From positions 18,703-82,702 of the forward strand of contig JBBIVA010000002.1 in assembly GCA_037439945.1 (NCBI GenBank): DNA of 64,000 nucleotides, given 5' to 3'. The notes beneath the pieces are model-generated. The model did no database searches. It worked only from the letters and a program-made list of their open reading frames with translations, and was not told the origin of the DNA. This DNA comes from CALEUX01 sp037439945 (lineage in GTDB: Bacteria > Bacteroidota > Bacteroidia > Bacteroidales > Marinilabiliaceae). The position numbers and the translations under genes are program-made. Below are positions 9,471-17,093 of the stretch, piece after piece. Positions within the stretch are counted from its first letter, which is position 1; every line of letters begins with the position of its first letter.

Positions 9471-10703
9471 ATGATTACACAAACCAAGAAAAGACGCCTT
9501 AAGCTATACAAAGACAGACTAAATATCCTTTTGGACCTGGCCCAGACAATTAACCAGGACCATGGGATTGATGATTTGTTGGCCGAATTTGAAATTTTGC
9601 TTAGGGAAGAACTTGAAGTGGGTAAAATTTTAGTTTATACCTGGACAGATAATGTATGGAAAAACCTTTTGAATTCAGGCGTTACAGCTGAGGAATTGGA
9701 AAAAATAGATGTTGAGAGAGACCTTTTCATTTATCAGGGAATAGAAAATATTACCCTTTCGCCACCCGATAATTTAAAAGGATTTGATGCTGTTATACCC
9801 CTTTACCACCGGTTAAAACCAATAGGCTACGTTTTAATTGGCGATATGGAGGAAGATTTACAGGGAATTAGCCCAACCATAAAGCACCTTAAGCTTATTC
9901 AGATTATTTCCAATCTGATAATTGTTTTTATTGAAAATAAGCGGATGCATAAAGCCCTTCTTGAGCAGGAAGCAATGAAAAAGGAGCTTGAACTTGCCTC
10001 GCGAATTCAAAATCAGCTTATCCCTGCTCCACAGGATTTACCACAGCTAAAAAAACTATCGGTTCAGACTATTTACCATCCACACTTGGGAGTTGGCGGC
10101 GATTATTATGATCTTATTAAATTGTCGCGTAATACAATAGGATTTTGTGTGGCCGATGTTTCGGGCAAAGGGATTTCCGCTGCACTTCTTATGTCAAACT
10201 TTCAGGCTGTTATTCGTTCTTTGTTTACTTCAAGTGTTAGCCTTAAAAAACTTATACATAAGCTTAACCAAAGGGTGAATGAAAGTGCAAATAATGAAAA
10301 ATTCATCACTTTTTTTATTGGCAAATATAATCTTACAACAAGGCAACTAACTTATGTAAATGCAGGACATTTACCCCCCCTGTTGTTTGATCCCCAAAAG
10401 GGATACCTTTTTGCACTTGATAAAGGTTGTATTGGGTTGGGAATGCTTGATGTAATTCCGGTGGTTGAAGTTGGGCGTTTGAGGATTAAAAAGGGAACAA
10501 AGTTCCTGGCATTTACAGATGGATTGGTTGAATTGGAAAGAGGGAATAAAATAACGTCAGGGTTAATGTCAGTTGAAAAAATAATTAGCAATAACCACAC
10601 AATTGAGCAAAACATTCAAGAAATAAAGGGCTATATAAATAAGCATATCGACAGGAAATCATTTTTTGACGATATTTCCCTCATTGGTCTCGGATTTTTA
10701 TAA
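9471..10703 (+). CDS. GAF-like/SpoIIE-type PP2C serine/threonine phosphatase
   Basis: Cytoplasmic signalling phosphatase of 410 residues. The N-terminal ~165 residues look like a GAF-type sensor (LGVGKILVYTW-like strands, RLKPIGYVLIGDM), with no membrane segment. A short coiled helix at about 165-190 (LLEQEAMKKELELASRIQNQLIP) leads to a SpoIIE/RsbU PP2C domain. Metal-binding motifs are present: GVGGDYYDLI near 207, CVADVSGKGISAALLM, YVNAGHLPPLL, AFTDGLVE and FFDDISLIGLGF. Such proteins usually dephosphorylate an anti-sigma-factor antagonist, but no partner anti-sigma gene is adjacent. The next gene is a hybrid histidine kinase on the opposite strand. Confidence 0.88.
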   Translation: MITQTKKRRLKLYKDRLNILLDLAQTINQDHGIDDLLAEFEILLREELEVGKILVYTWTDNVWKNLLNSGVTAEELEKIDVERDLFIYQGIENITLSPPDNLKGFDAVIPLYHRLKPIGYVLIGDMEEDLQGISPTIKHLKLIQIISNLIIVFIENKRMHKALLEQEAMKKELELASRIQNQLIPAPQDLPQLKKLSVQTIYHPHLGVGGDYYDLIKLSRNTIGFCVADVSGKGISAALLMSNFQAVIRSLFTSSVSLKKLIHKLNQRVNESANNEKFITFFIGKYNLTTRQLTYVNAGHLPPLLFDPQKGYLFALDKGCIGLGMLDVIPVVEVGRLRIKKGTKFLAFTDGLVELERGNKITSGLMSVEKIISNNHTIEQNIQEIKGYINKHIDRKSFFDDISLIGLGFL

Positions 10704-10975
10704 TATTTAATTAACCTACGGGCTTAGCAAAAATCTCATTTTTATATTTGCATGGTTGTGCGAACAATGGGTACCTTTTATATAAATAAATTACTTCGCA
10801 AAAATCAGGTTAAATTTCGGCTTTATCTTCAAGAAAATTGATATTTGGGTGTTTTGAGGTATATATGACAATATTTGGGGATTTAAAAATAGCAGGGAAT
10901 TTTAAATCGCAAAATCACCTCCTGTTTATAACCTGTTATAAAGTAACAGCAATCCGGTATTAAAATCGAAATAAA

Positions 10976-12832
10976 TCAGTGAGGTACTTTACTATTGCTT
11001 GTAGTTGAATTAACATCATGGCTGCTAGGAACAAATCTTTGAATTAACTCCAGCAGATCAGGATAATTTATGGGCTTTGAGATGTATTCATCACATCCGG
11101 CATTTAGTGACAACTCCCGCTCTCCTAACATGGCATACGCAGTTTGGGCAATCACCGGTACCGATTTATTAATTTTTTTAATTTGCCTGGTTGCTTCATA
11201 GCCATCCATACCCGGCATTTTAATGTCCATAAGTACCAGGTCAATATGTTTCACTTTGCTGAATACTTCAACAGCTTCTTTACCATCCCTAGCCCAAATA
11301 AGACTCGCATTAAACAGTGAGAGCGCAACTTCCAGATACCTGAAGTTGTCCTCTTCATCCTCAGCCACCAGGAATGTTTTCCCCACCCAGTTAATTACCG
11401 CCGATGACCAGGGTTGGGACTTGGCAGTGTTGTGAGAGATGATTTTTTGGAACGGAATTGTAAAATAAAAAGTTGTACCAGGTGTTGGTTGTGGTTCCAC
11501 CCAAATATCGCCCCCCATGTGTTTAACTAAATGGCGGGCTATTGTTAAGCCAATGCCAGTGCCTCCATAAAGCTTTTCGTCACTATGGCTGAATTTTGAA
11601 AACCTGTTGAAAATTTCCTCCTCTTTTCCTGCCGGTAAACCAATGCCAGTATCTTTTACATAAAACTGGATAAAATGGTCGCTGTTTAATGAATAACCAA
11701 ATTCTATATAACCTTTATCAGTAAATTTAATAGCATTACCAATCAGGTTATTTAGAACTTTTTTAAGGCGGGCGGCATCGGTAAGTATTTGAATCTTTTC
11801 GTCAGAAATTCCTTTTTTCAGATATAGTTTAACACTTGTAATTCCCCTGCGCCGTATTTCATCACTGAAAGCCGTATAAACCTCTTCTAAGACCTGGTGT
11901 AAATGGCATGGGGCATTATGAATTTCAAATTGTCCGCTTTCCATTTTTGAAATATCAATAATATCTTCTACCAACGACATCAGATTTTTACCATTCAGCT
12001 TTATTAAATTAACAAATTCATCTTTTTCATCATCGGTAACACCAGGATGCGAAAGAAGATTTGAAAAACCTAAAATGGCATTCATTGGCGTTCTTATTTC
12101 ATGCGACATATTGGATAGGAAGGCGGTTTTTAGCCTGTCTGACTCTTCGGCTTTTTGCCGTGCATATACAAGGTCTTCCTGCTCACGTTGTAAAATTCGT
12201 TGGTATCTCCGCTCCTTTTTTACGGTAAACATCATTCCGTTAAGTAATGATATTAATGGTGAAAGAGTTATCAGGTTTAGAACCAGAAAGGTAATTGAAA
12301 GGTTTATATAAGTATGTAATTTTATGTCAGGGCCATTTGGATGTTCAAAATGGCCCGAATACCAGAAAAAGCCCGCCCCTGTAAGGGTTATTGAACAAAT
12401 TATCAGGTACCATATGCCTGTAACAGCTCCCGACATGGTACCTCCCATTATGGTGGCAGCAAATAAAAAAATCATGCCCATAGTGGAGTTGGGCCCCCTG
12501 AACAGCAAAAAGGTACCTGTAACAAAAAGAATAAATAATACCCAGCCTATTCTGAATGAAAGAGGTATTTTATGAATACTTACTACAAGTAATGAAGTAA
12601 CAAAAACAAACGTTGAAAATGCAAAAAACAGATATTGGCCACTCAATAGAAAAAACAGGCCGTAGTAAAGGTAAACGGCAACACCAAAAAATACAACAGC
12701 CAGTGAAAAAAAATGAAATATGCGCTCACGCCAGTACCTGATACCATCACCCGGTAGAGACGATGGCCCCAATTGCCGGTTAATAAAAGCCCGCAAACGT
12801 CGATATAACACACTTTCAGAAAATTTTGCCAT
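10976..12832 (-). CDS. membrane-bound hybrid histidine kinase
   Basis: 618 residues. The N-terminal ~215 residues form about six transmembrane helices. A short coiled linker follows, then HisKA with the phospho-acceptor His244 in NMSHEIRTPMN. The HATPase domain has an N box NLIGNAIKFTD and G boxes DTGIGL and GGTGIGLTIA. The C-terminal receiver domain has phospho-acceptor Asp536 in LVLMDIKMPGMDGYEA and a conserved lysine near the end (EYISKPINYPDL). There is no DNA-binding output domain, so phosphate is probably passed to another protein. It is similar in plan to the hybrid kinase at 57059-59041. The signal sensed by the membrane part is unknown. Confidence 0.9.
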   Translation of the reverse strand: MAKFSESVLYRRLRAFINRQLGPSSLPGDGIRYWRERIFHFFSLAVVFFGVAVYLYYGLFFLLSGQYLFFAFSTFVFVTSLLVVSIHKIPLSFRIGWVLFILFVTGTFLLFRGPNSTMGMIFLFAATIMGGTMSGAVTGIWYLIICSITLTGAGFFWYSGHFEHPNGPDIKLHTYINLSITFLVLNLITLSPLISLLNGMMFTVKKERRYQRILQREQEDLVYARQKAEESDRLKTAFLSNMSHEIRTPMNAILGFSNLLSHPGVTDDEKDEFVNLIKLNGKNLMSLVEDIIDISKMESGQFEIHNAPCHLHQVLEEVYTAFSDEIRRRGITSVKLYLKKGISDEKIQILTDAARLKKVLNNLIGNAIKFTDKGYIEFGYSLNSDHFIQFYVKDTGIGLPAGKEEEIFNRFSKFSHSDEKLYGGTGIGLTIARHLVKHMGGDIWVEPQPTPGTTFYFTIPFQKIISHNTAKSQPWSSAVINWVGKTFLVAEDEEDNFRYLEVALSLFNASLIWARDGKEAVEVFSKVKHIDLVLMDIKMPGMDGYEATRQIKKINKSVPVIAQTAYAMLGERELSLNAGCDEYISKPINYPDLLELIQRFVPSSHDVNSTTSNSKVPH

Positions 12833-13080
12833 GTTTCAGCAAATCCCGTTCAGTTTTTTTGTTTTGTTTATTCCTTTAAAGATAAATATTTAAAGTTTAC
12901 ACGTTTTGCTTTGTTGATAATTATTTTTATAAATGTTTGGGATTTAAATTCGATAGTATTTAAAATAAGGAATATACATTGTGATTTTTATGGTTTCACA
13001 ATAATGCAAACTAACGAAATAACTAAAATTGGTCTGAATAAATTGTAAAAAAATACAAATAAAAAAATACTTTAACGTTC

Positions 13081-13117
13081 AATAAAAAACCCATTAACTG
13101 TAATAAGTTAATGGGTT
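13081..13117 (-). terminator. terminator of tRNA-Leu
   Basis: A perfect 12-bp inverted repeat AACCCATTAACT / AGTTAATGGGTT with a 6-nt loop. On the minus strand it is followed by a T-rich tract and starts a few bases after the tRNA 3' end. Confidence 0.9.
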
Positions 13118-13123
13118 TTTTTG

Positions 13124-13207
13124 TACCCAGAGCCGGGGTCGAACCGGCACGATATTGCTATCACTGGTGTTTGAGACCAGCGCGTCTACCAATTCCGCCA
13201 TCTGGGC
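13124..13207 (-). tRNA. tRNA-Leu (CAA anticodon)
   Basis: Minus-strand class II tRNA of 84 nt without encoded CCA. The acceptor stem is GCCCAGA / TCTGGGT and the D arm is GGCGGAATTGGTAGACGC. The anticodon stem CTGGT/ACCAG holds loop CTCAAAC (anticodon CAA), followed by a long variable arm as expected for Leu. The T arm is GCCGGTTCGACCCCGGC. It has its own promoter and terminator. Confidence 0.96.
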
Positions 13208-13236
13208 ATAATAATATGTTTCCATTTTAGAGGATG

Positions 13237-13267
13237 CAAATATATAATATTCCTTTTTCAGTACAAA
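13237..13267 (-). promoter_or_regulatory. Bacteroidota-type promoter of tRNA-Leu
   Basis: On the minus strand TTTG (13264-13267) is followed after exactly 19 bp by TATATTTG (13237-13244). Both match the Bacteroidota primary sigma consensus TTTG-N19-TAnnTTTG. Transcription would start about 20-25 nt upstream of the tRNA. Confidence 0.85.
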
Positions 13268-13440
13268 GGAAAAAATGAAGTGAAATTTAAGCACATTTGA
13301 TTTTATTTCGCCGTCATACAAGATATTTCTCCAGTCCGTTTTTTTTAATTAAAGTTAAAACTGTGATTCTTTTTTTTATTGAAGAATAGATATGGTACAA
13401 CCACGCTTTATGTGGTAAATTTGGTGTAAAAATTTTTAAG

Positions 13441-14169
13441 ATGATTGTAAAAACCCGGGGTATAGTGGTTAACCATACCCGCTTTTCTGAGTCAAGTATT
13501 ATTGTGCATGTGTTTACACAGGAGTATGGTATGCAAAGTTATATGGTTAACGGAGTTTTTGGAAGCAAAAGGCGCGACAAGGCAGTTCTTTTACAGCCAC
13601 TTAATATACTTGATATGGAAGCTTATTTTAAACAGGGAAAGGAGGTTCAACGAATTAAAGAGTTTAAACTTGAAAGGCCGTTAATGGTTATCCCTTTTTT
13701 GCAGGAGAGAAGGGCCCAGGCATTTTTTATAACCGAATTGCTCTCTCGTGTATTAAGAAATGAACACACCAACAAACAACTTTTTAAATTTATTACAGAT
13801 GCCATTTTAATACTGGATTCAGAAAGAAAGGGGATTGAAAATTTTCATCTGTTAATCTTTTTTCAGTTAACCCGTTTTTTAGGCTTTTTCCCCAATAATA
13901 ATTATTCAGTTGAATTCAAATATTTTGATTTATATGAGGGGGGTTTTGTAAATACAGAACCACAACATCCTGATTTTTTAAGTGAACCAGAAAGTCTTAT
14001 CTTTCTTCGCCTTTTTGAAACCGGAATTGACGAATTGTCAAAGTTGGCGGTAAATGTTTTTGAGCGAAGGGTTTTGATGAATTCTTTGGTAAGGTTTTTT
14101 GAGTTACATTTTCAAGATGCAGGACGTTTACGTTCGCTTGATGTTTTATCCGACTTGTTTAAGGAGTGA
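13441..14169 (+). CDS. recO: DNA repair protein RecO
   Basis: Recombination mediator that loads RecA onto SSB-coated DNA with RecR; 242 residues, as usual for Bacteroidota. The N-terminal OB fold is clear (KTRGIVVNHTRFSESSIIVHVFT, then YMVNGVFGSKR). The C-terminal helical domain lacks the zinc-binding cysteines present in some RecO proteins. A TAAATTTG box at 13416-13423, 18 nt before the ATG, is a likely -7 promoter element giving a very short leader. Confidence 0.92.
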   Translation: MIVKTRGIVVNHTRFSESSIIVHVFTQEYGMQSYMVNGVFGSKRRDKAVLLQPLNILDMEAYFKQGKEVQRIKEFKLERPLMVIPFLQERRAQAFFITELLSRVLRNEHTNKQLFKFITDAILILDSERKGIENFHLLIFFQLTRFLGFFPNNNYSVEFKYFDLYEGGFVNTEPQHPDFLSEPESLIFLRLFETGIDELSKLAVNVFERRVLMNSLVRFFELHFQDAGRLRSLDVLSDLFKE

Positions 14170-14367
14170 TTTTAAAGCATTTAGGCCCAAAGGGTTTTAG
14201 GCCATAAAACTCATTATTTATTTGAAGAAACAAATGTTTTATTTGACCAATAGCATGTTTTAAACGGTTCACAGACGCAATTCAGATGACAGGAGGGGTT
14301 AAAAGATTAAGGGTAATAGTATCCATTGGAGTAATTTTACACAAACTATAAATGATTTATATTTTTA

Positions 14368-15507
14368 ATGATGATGTACCCAAAATTTAATTTCCCGGAT
14401 ACGGGTTTGGTTGATGAAATGGCTATGGTGCCTGGTATTTTAAATTTAGCAGGAAACTATTCTGAATTTGATGGCATTACAAAACTTGATGAATTATTAC
14501 TTGAAAATATGCCCAAACGAACCGGTCAGAATGTTTCCGTATTTGGAGAAATCCAGTTACGCGAGCAGGTTTCCAAAAAAATTACATCATTGTATGGACA
14601 TAATTATTCTGCCAATAACGAAATAACCGTCACACAGGGGTCAAATCAGGCGTTTTATGCCTCCATTGCAGCCCTTGTTGGCGAAGGTGATGAAGTAATA
14701 TTATTTGAACCGGCTAATGAAACCTACCTTCCGGCAATTATTTTAAATGGGGGCAAACCGGTATTTATATCTTTAAAAGAGCCTGATTTTCATGTTGATT
14801 GGGAAGATGTGGTTTGTATGATAAATGCCAATACAAGAATGATTATTATCAACACTCCGCATAATCCCACAGGAATGGTTTTTAATGAGCTGGATATGCT
14901 TAGGCTTCAAAAGATAATTAATGGGACCCGTATAGTTGTATTAAGTGATGAGAGCTTTGAACATATAATTTTTGATGGTATATCCCACCAAAGTGTTTCT
15001 CTCTATCCCAAGCTGGCTGAAAAGAGTGTATTAGTTAACTCTTTTAGCCATACCTGCCAGGTTCCCGGCTGGAATGTCGGGTATTGTGCTGCCCCGGCGT
15101 CAATGATGGTTGAGATACGCCGTGTTTTAAAGATAATGGGCACAGGTGTTTTTGCGCCCTTTCAATTGGCCCTTGCTGAATATATTGGCGATAGGGAAGG
15201 ATATCAGAATGTTGGTAAGTACTTCCAGGGAAAAAGAGATTATTTTACTTCTCTAATGGATTCACTAACCCGTTTTGTTGCTGTACCTACTTTCGGGACC
15301 TTTTATCAATTGTATAGTTATAAGGAAATTTGTGAAGAAAGGGACAAATCAGTGGTTCAGCGTTTGATAAATGAATTTGGTGTTGGTTCGGCCCCTTTCA
15401 GTTCATTTATACATGACCAGTCAAAAAAACCATTGATAAGGTTTAATTTTGCACAGTCAAACGACATTCTTGCAAAGGTAGTTGAGCGTCTTCAAAGTTT
15501 TCATTAA
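14368..15507 (+). CDS. aminotransferase class I/II-fold protein lacking the PLP lysine
   Basis: 379 residues. It aligns by eye over its whole length with the YbdL/methionine aminotransferase subgroup, including DEVILFEPANETYLPAI, NTPHNPTG (162-169) and a substrate arginine at 358 (IRFNFA). The Schiff-base lysine is missing: the SFSKT motif reads SFSHT, with His228 encoded by CAT. Asp194, which contacts the PLP pyridine nitrogen, is kept. The tyrosine in SDEVYEH is Phe197, the basic residue in TGW(K/R)VGY is Asn236, and the substrate loop near residues 50-60 is diverged. It is probably a pseudoenzyme or has another function. The reading frame is intact. Three ATGs in a row (14368, 14371, 14374 region) leave the exact start open. 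Confidence 0.8.
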   Translation: MMMYPKFNFPDTGLVDEMAMVPGILNLAGNYSEFDGITKLDELLLENMPKRTGQNVSVFGEIQLREQVSKKITSLYGHNYSANNEITVTQGSNQAFYASIAALVGEGDEVILFEPANETYLPAIILNGGKPVFISLKEPDFHVDWEDVVCMINANTRMIIINTPHNPTGMVFNELDMLRLQKIINGTRIVVLSDESFEHIIFDGISHQSVSLYPKLAEKSVLVNSFSHTCQVPGWNVGYCAAPASMMVEIRRVLKIMGTGVFAPFQLALAEYIGDREGYQNVGKYFQGKRDYFTSLMDSLTRFVAVPTFGTFYQLYSYKEICEERDKSVVQRLINEFGVGSAPFSSFIHDQSKKPLIRFNFAQSNDILAKVVERLQSFH

Positions 15508-15556
15508 AACCCTGCTATAAAATATAAAATTTAAGTAACCTTTTTCATGAAACTGA

Positions 15557-15587
15557 TTTGGGTTACTCGTATTTTTGGTTAATTTTG
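15557..15587 (+). promoter_or_regulatory. Bacteroidota-type promoter of tRNA-Arg
   Basis: TTTG at 15557-15560, a 19-bp spacer, and TAATTTTG at 15580-15587: an exact match to the TTTG-N19-TAnnTTTG consensus. It lies 13 nt before the tRNA. Confidence 0.88.
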
Positions 15588-15600
15588 CACCGCAAATTAT

Positions 15601-15672
15601 GGCCTCATAGTTCAAGGGATAGAACGGAAGTTTCCTAAACTTCAGATTCAGGTTCGAGTCCTGGTGAGGCTA
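15601..15672 (+). tRNA. tRNA-Arg (CCT anticodon)
   Basis: 72-nt cloverleaf without encoded CCA. The acceptor is GGCCTCA / TGAGGCT. The anticodon stem GAAGT/ACTTC carries loop TTCCTAA (anticodon CCT, reads AGG), and the T arm is TCAGG-TTCGAGT-CCTGG. Confidence 0.95.
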
Positions 15673-15675
15673 CTA

Positions 15676-15712
15676 AGTCCCCATAATATTAAATTTATGG
15701 GGCTTTTTTTCT
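15676..15712 (+). terminator. terminator of tRNA-Arg
   Basis: CCCCATAA / TTATGGGG stem with an AT-rich loop, followed by C and T8, directly after the tRNA. Confidence 0.88.
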
Positions 15713-15919
15713 TCCCATCAATATTCTGGATTGTATAAAAATATCCTAAAATTATTTCCCTTGTTACATTGTTGGCGATCAGTTTTAATCAGGTGATATC
15801 ATTAGTTGTTAAACAGAGTGCGATTAACCTCCTGTTTTCCGCACTTTTCTGCAACACCTTCCTAACTATTTGTAAATCAGTAGTAGAATTTTAAAATTGG
15901 GTGTTACAAAATTTTTAGT

Positions 15920-16110
15920 ATGTTTGTCATAAAGCTACAGAATCGCTCAGGAAGCCTTTCTGTACAAGTAATTCAGAAGGTGCGGGGCAAGTATAAAGTG
16001 ATAAAAACATTGGGGTGCTCCACCGCACAGTTGAAGAACTTGTCAATTTGGCCAAACAGGAAATCGAAGAGCTATCTCAGCAGCCCATCCCCGTTAGCGC
16101 GAGTTTGTAA
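15920..16110 (+). pseudogene. N-terminal remnant of an IS1634-like transposase
   Basis: The first ~33 codons read MFVIKLQNRSGSLSVQVI..GKYKVIKTLGCS, which resembles the N-terminus of IS1634/IS4-type DDE transposases. The frame is lost near 16015-16025. Reading continues in another frame as TVEELVNLAKQEIEELSQQ, the expected next helix, and ends at TAA 16108-16110. The catalytic domain is absent. It is a dead, truncated copy that sits directly upstream of the RAYT remnant and marks this interval as a place where insertions collect. Confidence 0.7.
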
Positions 16111-16190
16111 CACGTGCTTTGCTTTAAATCATAGAATCACGAATAATTTTTATATAAATACTTATCTTGTATAATCAAATCCTTAATTCT

Positions 16191-16750
16191 ATATCTGATA
16201 AATACAAGATATACGACAACAGTAAAGCAACTTTTTAACATTAACCGTTGTAGGTTGGATTGATGTTTTTATTCGTAAAAACTATACACATATTTTAATT
16301 GAATCGCGGCGATTTTATCAAAAAGAAAAAGGCATAGAAATATATGCTTACTGTTTAATGCCAAGTCATCTGCATATTATAGCCAAGGCGGCATCAAAGC
16401 AGAATACATTATCAGAAATTTTGCGGGGTTATAAAAAATTCACATCTAAAACTATTGTTCAGGCAATAATTAATGAACCGGAAAGTCGGCGTGAATGGAT
16501 GCTATCTTACTTTAAAAAAGCCGCTGAGAACCTTAAAAACGTAAGAGATTATAAATTCTGGCAAAATGGTAATCATGCAGAGTTAATAGAATCCAATAAG
16601 TTTTTCGACCAAAAGCTAAACTACACTCATAACAATCCTGTGCATGATCAAATTGTGGAAAAGCCCGAAGATTATTTGTGGAGTTCAGCGCGTAATTATG
16701 CCGGGTTGAATAATTATCCCGGATTAGTCATTAGAAAGGCAATGAACTAA
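16191..16750 (+). pseudogene. frameshifted REP-associated tyrosine transposase (RAYT, Y1/HUH family)
   Basis: From 16226 the frame is open to the TAA at 16748-16750. It reads TLTVVGWIDVFIRKNY, then IYAYCLMPSHLHIIAKAA with the HUH motif His-Leu-His, then a C-terminal half with NYTHNNPVH and PEDYLWSSARNYAG, typical of TnpA_REP proteins. The matching N-terminus (SDKYKIYDNSKA) is present in another frame at 16191-16229, preceded by ATA where ATG is expected. A frameshift near 16228-16233 and a lost start therefore break the gene. The remaining ORF from ATG 16358 (130 codons) keeps the HUH motif but lacks the N-terminal strands. Its last ten codons and stop lie inside the REP-like repeat beginning at 16719. 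Confidence 0.82.
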
Positions 16751-16944
16751 TGACTTAGCCGGCATTAACCCTACCGGATGGTAGGTACGGGCTGCTTTAG
16801 AAAAGCTTAATTTGTTTGCATTTCTGGTTACAAATATTTGGTTTTTATTAAGCGGTTTGTCACAATATAAGTCACATAACCAACAAACTAAGACTATAAA
16901 TTTTTACTGACGCCATTAAAAAAATCGACTTAAGACAAATTTGG
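16719..16944 (+). repeat. REP-like element, copy 1 (overlaps the RAYT 3' end)
   Basis: About 226 bp, similar along its length to 19224-19450 and, over its first 55 bp, to 63946-64000. It contains two hairpins. The first is AGTCATTAG / CTAATGACT (9 bp) around a 12-nt loop holding the RAYT stop region. The second is CCTACC-GGAT-GGTAGG. A third conserved block reads AGAAAAGCTTAATTTGT. The RAYT stop codon lies at positions 30-32 of the element. Confidence 0.82.
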
Positions 16945-16955
16945 GTTAATTTAAT

Positions 16956-17004
16956 AAAAAAGCAAGGCGGATTATTGTTTATACACATATTCCGGCTTGC
17001 TTTT
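16956..17004. terminator. bidirectional terminator-like hairpin
   Basis: AAAAAGCAAG / CTTGCTTTTT (10 bp) with extra partial pairing of CGGA and TCCG inside. It is placed to end the minus-strand beta-helix gene and any transcript from the RAYT side. Confidence 0.75.
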
Positions 17005-17093
17005 TAATTAGTTTTTAACAAAAGTTTGAAACGTAACAGCTATTTTAATAATTGCTGAGTTATAACTGCTTAATTTTTTTGGTGAATTGTTTC

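Noticed and set aside
10752..10842. 29-codon ORF following a TATATTTG box
   Set aside because: The box lies two bases before the ATG, which would put the transcription start inside the ORF, and there is no -33 element.
13094..13321. 75-codon ORF on the minus strand
   Set aside because: It runs straight through the tRNA-Leu gene, its promoter and its terminator, so it cannot be a real protein gene.
16358..16750. A functional short transposase starting at ATG 16358
   Set aside because: The upstream frame encodes the conserved beginning of the Y1 domain, so this ATG is internal and the ORF is the tail of a broken gene.
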